The notes under the pieces are model-generated. The model ran no database searches. It saw nothing but the letters and a program-made list of their open reading frames with translations, and was not told where the DNA came from. From Treponema sp. (GTDB lineage: Bacteria > Spirochaetota > Spirochaetia > Treponematales > Breznakiellaceae), in assembly GCA_031281855.1 (NCBI GenBank), contig JAITEW010000327.1, forward strand, positions 1 to 5,882: a stretch of DNA of 5,882 bases. The letters run 5' to 3'. Positions 1 to 5,882 of this stretch are shown in pieces. The position numbers and the translations under genes were made by a program. The first letter of the stretch is position 1; each line of letters opens with the position of its first letter.

Positions 1-2
1 TC

Positions 3-1013
3 AGCCTGGACCCCAGTAACGGCAGCAACTATTCCTTCCCGACCCAAACCAATGCGGTGATTACGGTACGCATCCCCGACACGGCCCTGGAAATGGTTGA
101 CGTTCCCGGCGGGACTGTAACCTATGAACCAGGTTATTTTGACCCTCCCGGCAGTGGGATATTTATGGTAGGCCGTCCGGTTACCCTGAGCCCTTTCAAG
201 ATAGCCGCTATTGAAACGCCCTGGAATCTTTGGAACGAAGTATATCAATGGGCCACAATTACAGGCAAAGACGGGAATTTATACTCTTTCTCGGACATTG
301 CCGCATATCAGGGACATGAAGCTGCGTACAAGGGAGAAAATGGAACCGGAACCGGTACAGGCAGCGCTTCATGGACACTGGAAGAACGGAGATCCCGGCC
401 TGTAACCAATATCACCTGGGCCGAAGCGATAGTCTGGTGCAACGCCTACAGCGAAAAAAGCGGCTTTGATCCGGTATATTTAGACGAGCCAGGAGGCGCT
501 ATCCTGCGGGATTCAGCTTCTGCCGCCTGCGACAACGCTTATATGGACAGAACGAGAAACGGCTACAGGCTGCCCACGGAAGCGGAATGGGAATACGCCG
601 CCCGGGGAGGGAAACATCCAGACTTCAATTGGGCCTATTATTATTCAGGAACAGGAAGTACCACGTTTAATGATGTCGCGTGGAATGCCACGAACTCCAA
701 GAATTTGGGCTCAACCAACCGGGACTATGGCGTCCATCCGGGAGGGATGAAACAGACAAACAGTCTTGGTCTTTATGACATGAGCGGAAATGTGACGGAA
801 TGGTGTTTCGACTGGTTTGAAGAACCGGTAAGCGTCTCCGGCCCTGTAACCGACCCCCAGGGCCCGGCGTCAGGAACAGGCCGCGCGATGAGGGGCGGCG
901 CATGGGATGACCAGTCTAATAGTTTAATGGTCAGCGCCCGGTTTTGTTTTAAACCGGAGTATACGAAGTCAGATTTCGTTGGTTTCAGGGTAGTCAGGGG
1001 AATGGGAAGCTGA
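3..1013 (+). CDS. FGE-sulfatase/SUMF1 (C-type-lectin-fold) domain protein, 5' partial
   Basis: The frame is open to the left edge, so the start lies outside the window. The GTG at 57 has no Shine-Dalgarno sequence and is probably internal. The first 25 or so visible residues, ending in NAVITVRIPD, look like the last strands of a preceding beta domain. The rest is an FGE-sulfatase (SUMF1, PF03781-type) domain. Its hallmarks are MVDVPGGT (about 93-116), RPVTNITWAEAIVWCNAY (396-449), YRLPTEAEWEYAARGG (564-611), NSLGLYDMSGNVTEWC (759-806), RGGAWDD (891-911) and GFRVVR (981-998). Real formylglycine-generating enzymes carry two copper-binding cysteines shortly after RGG. Here those positions are Asp (909-911) and Leu (924-926), so sulfatase-activating activity is unlikely. 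The domain may instead serve as a C-type-lectin-like binding scaffold, as in some treponemal surface proteins. A Gly-Thr-rich insertion lies at 342-365. The stop overlaps the next start. Family assignment is firm; the role is inferred. Confidence 0.9.
   Translation, partial: SLDPSNGSNYSFPTQTNAVITVRIPDTALEMVDVPGGTVTYEPGYFDPPGSGIFMVGRPVTLSPFKIAAIETPWNLWNEVYQWATITGKDGNLYSFSDIAAYQGHEAAYKGENGTGTGTGSASWTLEERRSRPVTNITWAEAIVWCNAYSEKSGFDPVYLDEPGGAILRDSASAACDNAYMDRTRNGYRLPTEAEWEYAARGGKHPDFNWAYYYSGTGSTTFNDVAWNATNSKNLGSTNRDYGVHPGGMKQTNSLGLYDMSGNVTEWCFDWFEEPVSVSGPVTDPQGPASGTGRAMRGGAWDDQSNSLMVSARFCFKPEYTKSDFVGFRVVRGMGS
342..365 (+). repeat. short Gly-Thr coding repeat in the FGE-domain protein
   Basis: Imperfect tandem six-base units (ggaacc, ggaacc, ggtaca, then ggcagc) encode a GTGTGTGS stretch. 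It sits before the RPVTNITW motif and probably forms a flexible loop in a variable part of the fold. Six-base units would keep the frame if copy number changed. Confidence 0.5.
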
Positions 1014-1015
1014 TG
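996..1015 (+). promoter_or_regulatory. ribosome binding site and TGATG coupling of gene 1 to gene 2
   Basis: The stop TGA (1011-1013) and the start ATG (1013-1015) share one base. The purine-rich stretches AGGGGAA (996-1002) and GGGAAG (1004-1009) lie just upstream, the first at a normal 10-nt spacing. This supports ATG 1013 as the start and suggests termination-reinitiation coupling. Confidence 0.7.
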
Positions 1016-2902
1016 AAAACAAGAGCCTTATCAACAACGATTATGTTCCTCACTGCGGCTTTAAGCCTTGGGGCCGTCGAATTTTCCCTGCGGCCAGCGG
1101 GCTTTGCGCTCATACCCATAGGCGGCAGGGCGGAATATTTTTCCCCCGGTGGCGGCGGCCGGGTAGGATTCGATCTTGATATTTCAAGTATCTTTACAAA
1201 CCCCCTGGGGCTTGGGTACACAGCGGGGATAGAAGCCGGTTACGGATACTCGCCCCTGGCTGCCGGGGCGGACGGGAACCTTCAGCTTGCTTCATTCGGC
1301 GGGGTTTTCAGTTTTTATTACTTCCCTTTGCCGCGCCTCCACCTGCGCCTTGAAACAGCAGCCGGCGTCTATAGCGGGAATTCGCCGAACGCCAGTTCTT
1401 CGTGGTATTATCTCCGTACAGGCGGTGAAGCGGGTTTCAGATTCAGCCCCTCTCTTATCCTCTCTGCCAGCGCCGGCTTCGCCCAGTTCGGGAACAAGGC
1501 CGACAGGGGGATTCTGAGCCGGAACATCTACGCAGGAATAACGCTTCAATTTAATATTCAGACCAGCCAGGAATCAGGCGCAGTGGAAGCCGAAACATCC
1601 CAGAGCGAACCTGTGTACCCGGTGTTTCTTTCGCTTTATCAAAAAAGCGAAGCCGCAGGGCTCACTATTGTCAACAGGGAAAACGCCGAAATCCGGGACG
1701 TCAGGGTCAGTTTCCTGGCGTCGCCTTATACGGCTTCCGAGTATCCCTGCGGGACCATCCCCTTTATTCCCAGAGGCCGGAGCGCCGAAATCCCCTTGTA
1801 CGCGGACTTTGCCCCTGAACTGCTCAGGTTTCCCGAACACGGCCGCATCACCGGCGATGTGGTGATCCGTTACCGTTTCCTGGGCAAAGAGCGGCAGATT
1901 GCGCAGGCCGTGGCAGTCAGGGTGTATAACCGCAATTATTTTCCGCAAAACAGCGAGGCGTCAGACGCCTCAGCGCTGGCCGCGTTTGTATCTCCCACAT
2001 CGCCTGAGGTTCTTGAGTTTTCAAAGTATGTAACCGGCCTGGCCCGGAACGGACGGCGTCTGGGCTTGAATCAAAATATGCAGTACGCGGCGTGGCTTTA
2101 CGAAGGGATCAGGGCCGCAGGCATCGGGCTAAAAGAGGAGCAGGAACACAAAATCCAGTTCCCTGCCGAAACCCTGATATACCGGTCCGGCAACGCCAGG
2201 GACATTGCCCTTCTTTATACCGCAGCCCTTGAAGCCTCAGGCATACCTGCGGCCTTCATTCCGGTAGAGGATGATTTTATCGTAGCCGCAAGCCTTGACC
2301 TGAGCGGCAAAGCCGCGGAGACCCTTTTTGACGGGACCGAAAGTATTTTGATTTTAGATGACGCTGTATGGCTGCCTGTTTCAATGGCTTCCCTGGAAAA
2401 CGGTTTCGACGCCGCCTGGCACAGGGCGATAGAAAAGCTGGACGGCTATTTTGCATCCGGCAAGACCGTGGAATTCACAAGCCTGGAAACAGCCTGGGGA
2501 ATTTTCCCGCCTGCGCCTTTCCCCGCTCTGGGTGTGCGGGTAACGAACCCCGGCGCTGCGCTGGTCGCCTTTGGAGCCGGCGAAGCTATGAGCCGGTATA
2601 TCGCTTCCGAGATCGGGCCTCTGCTGGAAAAACAGGAAGACCTTGTACGGGCCAGCCCCCAGGCGGCTCATTACAACAGACTCGGGATCCTCCTGGTCCG
2701 GGCCGGCCGTATTAGCGAAGCGGTTGAAGCCTACAGCAAGGCCGCCGGCATGGGTTCCGTCCCGGCAATGACGAACCTTGGCAGCCTGGCGCTCAACACA
2801 AAAGATTACGCCGCAGCGGAACGCTGGTTCAATCAGGTCCTGAGTATGGAACCCGGAAACGAACCGGCCAAACAGGGTTTGCAGCGGGCGCAGAAAAAAT
2901 AG
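1013..2902 (+). CDS. exported barrel-like protein with inactive transglutaminase-like domain and C-terminal TPRs
   Basis: The 629-residue product starts with a signal peptide (MKTRALSTTI onward, probable cleavage after about A21). Residues 22-182 alternate polar and hydrophobic residues, are rich in aromatics and glycine, and end in AGITLQFNI, which resembles a small outer-membrane beta-barrel. Residues 200-310 look like an Ig-like beta domain ending in YNRNYF, followed by FVSP (325-328). Residues 350-475 align with the transglutaminase-like domain of the next gene, but the catalytic residues are replaced: YRSGNARD has Ala395 for Cys, Asp421 or Phe422 stands for His depending on one gap, and WLPVS has Ser457 for Glu. 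Residues about 552-617 form two TPR units (NRLGILLVRAGRISEAVEAY and TNLGSLALNTKDYAAAERWF). It is therefore probably a pseudoenzyme with a protein-binding tail. The domain reading is by eye; the partner is unknown, and membrane insertion is inferred. Confidence 0.85.
   Translation: MKTRALSTTIMFLTAALSLGAVEFSLRPAGFALIPIGGRAEYFSPGGGGRVGFDLDISSIFTNPLGLGYTAGIEAGYGYSPLAAGADGNLQLASFGGVFSFYYFPLPRLHLRLETAAGVYSGNSPNASSSWYYLRTGGEAGFRFSPSLILSASAGFAQFGNKADRGILSRNIYAGITLQFNIQTSQESGAVEAETSQSEPVYPVFLSLYQKSEAAGLTIVNRENAEIRDVRVSFLASPYTASEYPCGTIPFIPRGRSAEIPLYADFAPELLRFPEHGRITGDVVIRYRFLGKERQIAQAVAVRVYNRNYFPQNSEASDASALAAFVSPTSPEVLEFSKYVTGLARNGRRLGLNQNMQYAAWLYEGIRAAGIGLKEEQEHKIQFPAETLIYRSGNARDIALLYTAALEASGIPAAFIPVEDDFIVAASLDLSGKAAETLFDGTESILILDDAVWLPVSMASLENGFDAAWHRAIEKLDGYFASGKTVEFTSLETAWGIFPPAPFPALGVRVTNPGAALVAFGAGEAMSRYIASEIGPLLEKQEDLVRASPQAAHYNRLGILLVRAGRISEAVEAYSKAAGMGSVPAMTNLGSLALNTKDYAAAERWFNQVLSMEPGNEPAKQGLQRAQKK
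2660..2863 (+). other. TPR-coding segment of gene 2
   Basis: Two consecutive 34-residue helix-turn-helix units carry the usual TPR positions: small residues at 8 and 20 and Pro near 32 (LGILLVRAGRISEAVEAYSK, then LGSLALNTKDYAAAERWFNQ with MEPGN). The neighbouring paralogue lacks this segment, so it was either added to gene 2 or lost from gene 3. Confidence 0.75.
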
Positions 2903-2916
2903 GAGGAAGTTTTATG
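2901..2916 (+). promoter_or_regulatory. strong Shine-Dalgarno of gene 3
   Basis: AGGAGGA (2901-2907) overlaps the stop codon TAG of gene 2 (2900-2902) and lies 6-7 nt before ATG 2914. This is a near-perfect anti-16S match at ideal spacing. It fixes the start and leaves no room for a promoter or terminator between the genes. Confidence 0.85.
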
Positions 2917-4533
2917 GAAACGGCGAAAAAACGTTTCATTTTATCCGCTACGTTTTGCTTCATGCTCTCAATTCCCCTTTTTCCTGAAAACAAGGTTTTC
3001 TTCCGTTTCATGCCCCTCGTAAACGCTCCGGCAGGAATCGAATATTTCGAACCCGGTTTTGGCGGAAGGGCCTTTCTTGACTACAGCTTTGTTTCGCTGC
3101 CTCAAAAATTCAATTTCGGCCTCTCGCTGGGCGGCGGATACTCCCGGCTTTCAGTAAAAGACAACTCCGTTTTCAGCATCCTTGAAGGAGACGCCGGCCC
3201 TTTTATAGACCGGCAATTTTTAGACCGCTTCTCACTCCGCCTGGGGCTGGGCGCAGGGGTTTACCGGTATCAGTGGAACGGCAGGAAAAACATACGCCCT
3301 AAGCTGGACGCGTCGTTTCAGGCTTTGTTTCATGTTTCGCCTTTTCTTTCCTTATTTGCCGGCGCAGGCTATACATGGTACACCTTCGCCGACGCCCTTC
3401 CTATTAACAGCGTCAAAGCAGGACTAGGCGTGAGCCTCAACCTGGGCGAACTGGTCCAGCCCCTGCCGCGGGTTTCTGCTGAAAAAACCGGGCAGCGCCG
3501 GATATTTCCTGTTTCATACGCATGGTATGAAGATAACGAAATCGCAAGGGTGAAGATCAGCAACAACGAACCTAACGCGATTACCAGTGTGGAGCTTTCT
3601 TTTTATCTTGAGCGGTACATGAACCAGCCTACCCTGTTCGCCGCTGTCCCCAGGCTGGGGCCCGGAGAAAGCGCCGAATTTCCGGTAACAGCACTTTTTA
3701 ATGAATCCCTTCTGGAACTGCTGGAGAATATCAACGCCAACAGCGTGGTGTCCGTAGGCTACCGCAGTCTGGGCATGAAAAAGGAAGCGAACATCCCTAT
3801 GCCCATGCCGGTTTACCACCGTAACGCCTTCTCCTGGGACGATGACCGGAGGGCCGCGTCTTTTGTTTCCCCAGGAGATCCCGGAGCGGTTTATTTTGCC
3901 CGCTTTGTGGAAGCTGCGGTGCGGAAATCCGTTAACTCCGATACCAGGCTGCCAAAAAACATGCTCCTCGCTGTCGCCCTGTTCGAAGCGCTGGATCTGT
4001 ATGGAATCAATTACCTGGTTGATCCCGCGTCTTCCTATGTGGAGCTTTCGGAAAACGCGTCTTCCCTGGATAATCTCAATTATCCCTACCAGACCCTGAT
4101 GTACCGCGGCGGCGACTGCGACGATCTTTCAATATTGTTCTGTTCCCTCCTGGAAGCCCTGGGAATTAAGACCGCCTTTATCACCACACCGGGGCATATC
4201 TATGCCGCCTTTGACTCCGGAATTACCGTTGAAGAACCCGGAACTGCCGGAACCGGTTTCATTTATGCCGGCGGAACGTACTGGCTGCCTGTGGAAATAA
4301 CAGCCTCAGGCGAAGGTTTTGCCGAAGCCTGGCGTCTCGGCAGCCAGGAGTGGAACGATGCGGACGGCGAAGGGGTCCTGTACCCCATGGGGGATTCATG
4401 GCTGCTTTACCAGCCCGTTTCAGCCCCAGGGGCCGGAGAAAACCTTCCCGCAATGCCTGAGGAAACGGAAATAGCGCGGCGCTTCGAGGCGTCCGTAAGA
4501 ACTATCACAGGAGTTTATTATGCGAAAAAATAA
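2914..4533 (+). CDS. exported barrel-like protein with transglutaminase-like (Cys-His-Glu) domain
   Basis: The 539-residue product starts with a signal peptide (METAKKRFIL onward, hydrophobic to about residue 23; cleavage site unclear). Residues 27-180 are strand-rich, with aromatics and glycine alternating, and end in AGLGVSLNL, consistent with a small outer-membrane beta-barrel. Residues 197-300 form an Ig-like domain, followed by YHRNAF and FVSP. Residues 345-475 form a transglutaminase-like (papain-fold) domain. Its nucleophile is Cys402 in YRGGDCDDLSILFCSLLEAL, the His is 428 in PGHIYAAFD, and the acid is Glu461 in YWLPVEIT. Members of this superfamily are cysteine proteases, amidases or crosslinking enzymes, and the reaction here cannot be told. 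The domain should face the periplasm if the barrel sits in the outer membrane. The gene is paralogous to the one before it, sharing for instance EYF.PG.GGR near the N-terminus, but lacks TPRs. It overlaps the next gene by 14 nt. Confidence 0.88.
   Translation: METAKKRFILSATFCFMLSIPLFPENKVFFRFMPLVNAPAGIEYFEPGFGGRAFLDYSFVSLPQKFNFGLSLGGGYSRLSVKDNSVFSILEGDAGPFIDRQFLDRFSLRLGLGAGVYRYQWNGRKNIRPKLDASFQALFHVSPFLSLFAGAGYTWYTFADALPINSVKAGLGVSLNLGELVQPLPRVSAEKTGQRRIFPVSYAWYEDNEIARVKISNNEPNAITSVELSFYLERYMNQPTLFAAVPRLGPGESAEFPVTALFNESLLELLENINANSVVSVGYRSLGMKKEANIPMPMPVYHRNAFSWDDDRRAASFVSPGDPGAVYFARFVEAAVRKSVNSDTRLPKNMLLAVALFEALDLYGINYLVDPASSYVELSENASSLDNLNYPYQTLMYRGGDCDDLSILFCSLLEALGIKTAFITTPGHIYAAFDSGITVEEPGTAGTGFIYAGGTYWLPVEITASGEGFAEAWRLGSQEWNDADGEGVLYPMGDSWLLYQPVSAPGAGENLPAMPEETEIARRFEASVRTITGVYYAKK
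4087..4305 (+). other. catalytic core of the gene 3 transglutaminase-like domain
   Basis: The candidate triad codons are TGC 4117-4119 (Cys402), CAT 4195-4197 (His428) and GAA 4294-4296 (Glu461). Their order, spacing and flanking motifs (GGDCDD, then GH.YAAFD, then WLPVE) match the Cys-His-Asp/Glu layout of bacterial transglutaminase-like proteins. Confidence 0.8.
4509..4522 (+). promoter_or_regulatory. Shine-Dalgarno of gene 4 inside the end of gene 3
   Basis: AGGAG (4509-4513) lies 6 nt before ATG 4520, within the last codons of gene 3. It supports this start and coupled translation across the 14-nt overlap (4520-4533). Confidence 0.8.
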
Positions 4534-5882
4534 ATTTTATTTTTTGACATTGCTGCCGGTGTTGACGCTGCTGGCTTTTTTCTCCTGCGACAGCTTCATG
4601 GGCGGCGGCGCGGGGGGCGGCAGTTCCCAGGCGCTGTCGGGAACGGTAAGTATTATAGGGATCGCCGAAACGGGCAATGTTCTGGTAGCCGATACCACCA
4701 CCCTCACAAACAGGAGCGGGAACGCTTCCTATGTCTGGAAACGGGACGGGGTAAACACGGGCGAAAATTTATCGGTTTATTATCTTACCCAGGCCGACGT
4801 GGGCCACAGCCTTACGGTAACGGTGAGTTTTTCCGGCAATACCGGCAGCGTAACCAGCGCGGCCACGGAAACAGTTACCGCCCCGGGGGGCCCCGGTTCA
4901 ACAATTGCCGAAGGCCTTTATGCGGGGACCAATAAAAGGCAGGTGGATCTCAGCAAATATTCAGGCAATACCGTAGAACAGGCCTTTGCGTATATCAACA
5001 ACAATAACGACGACTATTTTTATACCCTTGTTCTTGAACAGGATTTTTCCGGAAGCGGCGTCGAAGAAAATCCCTGGATTACGCTGGAAAAACCGGACGT
5101 TACCGTAAAAATCACCGGCAGCGGCCAGGAGCGCACCATTACCGGGGCCGAAAAAACGACAATATTCAGCATAAAGACAGGAACCCTGATTATCGGTAAA
5201 AATATTAATCTCACCGGCAAAGTCATAGCCCTCTCTTCGTATCAGGGTGGCTTTATCTTTCTTGAGGAAGGCGCCAGGGTAACCGTTTCCGGTTTCGCCA
5301 ACGGCGTCACTATAGGCGACGGATCGACGTTTGTGATGTCCGGCGGGGAAATTTCCGGCAATGTAAAGCATGAAGATGGTTATAAGGGCGGCGCCGTGCT
5401 GATTAACACCGACGGCCTGTTCGTGATGACCGGAGGGAAGATAAGCGGAAACAAGTCCGCCGATAGCGGCGGCGGCGTGTTCGTATCCGGCGGAACCATG
5501 AGAATGTCCGGCGGGGAAATTTCCAGCAACACTGCCACAGGTGAGATTTCCATCATCACCCCTCAGGGCGGCGGAGGCATATATCTCCAATACGTCGCCA
5601 GCACCCTGTATCTTTCAGGCGATGCGAAGATAATGGGAAACAAGGCGAATTACGGCGGCGGAATATACGCATACGGCGGGATTATCTATATGTCCGGCGG
5701 GGAAATCGGCGGGGAAAATGGCGGGGATTTCAATTTACCCTCTACGAACTTTGCGTACATCGAAGGCGGCGGCATAAAAGTAGAATCAGGCGGCCTCTAT
5801 ATGTCGGGGGGCAAAATTTGCGGTAACTATGCCCAGGCTCGTGGGGGCGGCGTACGGAACCAGGCGGGACAGGTTGAAATGA
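4520..5882 (+). CDS. surface lipoprotein with Ig-like module and Pmp-like beta-helix repeats, 3' partial
   Basis: The frame stays open to the right edge, giving 454 visible residues. The N-terminus is a lipoprotein signal: MRKNK, a hydrophobic core, then AFFSC with Cys23 as the lipidation site. The -3 Phe is unusual but tolerated in spirochaete lipoboxes. A Gly/Ser-rich tether follows (about 24-38). Residues 40-120 form an Ig-like module (GTVSIIGIAETGNVLVADTT, YVWKRDG, ADVGHSLTVTVSFSGNTGSV) of a type I associate with treponemal surface proteins. After a Pro-Gly linker, residues about 130-250 look like the cap of a right-handed beta-helix (TVEQAFAYINNNND; VTVKITGSG). Repeats of the MSGGEISGN type with GGGVFV/GGGIY turns then run to the edge, at about residues 271, 301, 327, 363, 389 and 426. 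These resemble chlamydial Pmp-style units. It is likely a surface adhesin or antigen; ligand and export route are unknown. Confidence 0.88.
   Translation, partial: MRKNKFYFLTLLPVLTLLAFFSCDSFMGGGAGGGSSQALSGTVSIIGIAETGNVLVADTTTLTNRSGNASYVWKRDGVNTGENLSVYYLTQADVGHSLTVTVSFSGNTGSVTSAATETVTAPGGPGSTIAEGLYAGTNKRQVDLSKYSGNTVEQAFAYINNNNDDYFYTLVLEQDFSGSGVEENPWITLEKPDVTVKITGSGQERTITGAEKTTIFSIKTGTLIIGKNINLTGKVIALSSYQGGFIFLEEGARVTVSGFANGVTIGDGSTFVMSGGEISGNVKHEDGYKGGAVLINTDGLFVMTGGKISGNKSADSGGGVFVSGGTMRMSGGEISSNTATGEISIITPQGGGGIYLQYVASTLYLSGDAKIMGNKANYGGGIYAYGGIIYMSGGEIGGENGGDFNLPSTNFAYIEGGGIKVESGGLYMSGGKICGNYAQARGGGVRNQAGQVEM
5330..5830 (+). repeat. degenerate in-frame MSGGEISGN/GGGVY beta-helix repeats
   Basis: Six units are visible: FVMSGGEISGN, FVMTGGKISGN, MRMSGGEISSN, LYLSGDAKIMGN, IYMSGGEIGGE and LYMSGGKICGN. 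They are separated by 26-37 residues carrying GGGVFV, GGGIY, GGGIK or GGGVR. At DNA level the 17-mer atgtccggcggggaaat recurs exactly at 5336, 5504 and 5690. The intervals of 168 and 186 nt are both multiples of three. The array continues past the right edge. Confidence 0.85.

Noticed and set aside
57..59. GTG at 57 as the start of the FGE-domain gene
   Set aside because: The frame remains open upstream to the window edge and encodes plausible protein, there is no Shine-Dalgarno before 57, and no signal peptide follows it.
396..998. Functional formylglycine-generating (sulfatase-activating) enzyme
   Set aside because: The fold motifs are present, but the cysteine pair needed for copper binding after RGG is replaced by Asp and Leu, and no sulfatase is visible nearby.
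1574..1948. 124-residue minus-strand reading frame inside gene 2
   Set aside because: It is the antisense shadow of the Ig-like domain of gene 2, with no recognisable motif and no convincing start signal.
4544..4572. TTGACA at 4544 as a promoter -35 box
   Set aside because: It lies inside the signal-peptide codons of gene 4, and no TATAAT-like hexamer is found at 16-18 bases downstream.
4883..4896. GC-rich inverted repeat ccgggg-gg-ccccgg as a terminator
   Set aside because: It has a two-base loop, no following T-run, and lies in frame within the Pro-Gly linker codons of gene 4.
4961..5590. 209-residue reading frame on the minus strand
   Set aside because: It lies wholly antisense to the beta-helix lipoprotein, whose frame has clear domains and repeats. 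The opposite frame stays open because of Gly-rich codon bias and shows no family features.

Overview
The window is almost entirely protein-coding: four genes in tandem on the + strand, spaced as one transcription unit. The first is cut by the left edge and the last by the right edge. No RNA gene, insertion sequence, CRISPR array, promoter or terminator can be supported, and there is no gene-free stretch longer than a few bases. The base composition is moderately GC-rich. The last gene has a relaxed spirochaete-style lipobox, an Ig-like module of the 'GTVSI.G.A..G..L.A.T..L' type and repeated 'MSGGEISGN' beta-helix units. Together with an FGE/SUMF1-fold protein this suggests a Treponema-like spirochaete, perhaps of the gut or termite-gut group. 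That assignment comes from remembered family style, not from a search.

Layout: (1) 3-1013, the C-terminal part of an FGE-sulfatase/SUMF1-domain protein that lacks the copper-binding cysteine pair of true formylglycine-generating enzymes. (2) 1013-2902, a 629-residue exported protein with a predicted beta-barrel-like N-terminal region, an Ig-like middle domain, a transglutaminase-like domain without its catalytic residues, and C-terminal TPRs. (3) 2914-4533, a 539-residue paralogue of gene 2 with the same barrel/Ig/transglutaminase order but an intact Cys-His-Glu triad and no TPRs. (4) 4520-5882, a lipoprotein with an Ig-like module followed by a right-handed beta-helix made of Pmp-like repeats.

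The gene joints (a TGATG stop/start overlap, an 11-nt gap holding AGGAGGA, and a 14-nt overlap) indicate translational coupling. All four products look exported or surface-directed. The most striking point is the adjacent active and inactive transglutaminase-like pair, each apparently built on its own outer-membrane barrel, placed between two surface-type proteins. A working hypothesis is an envelope module in which the active enzyme processes or crosslinks a partner and the inactive, TPR-bearing copy acts as scaffold or regulator. The substrates are not shown by the sequence.
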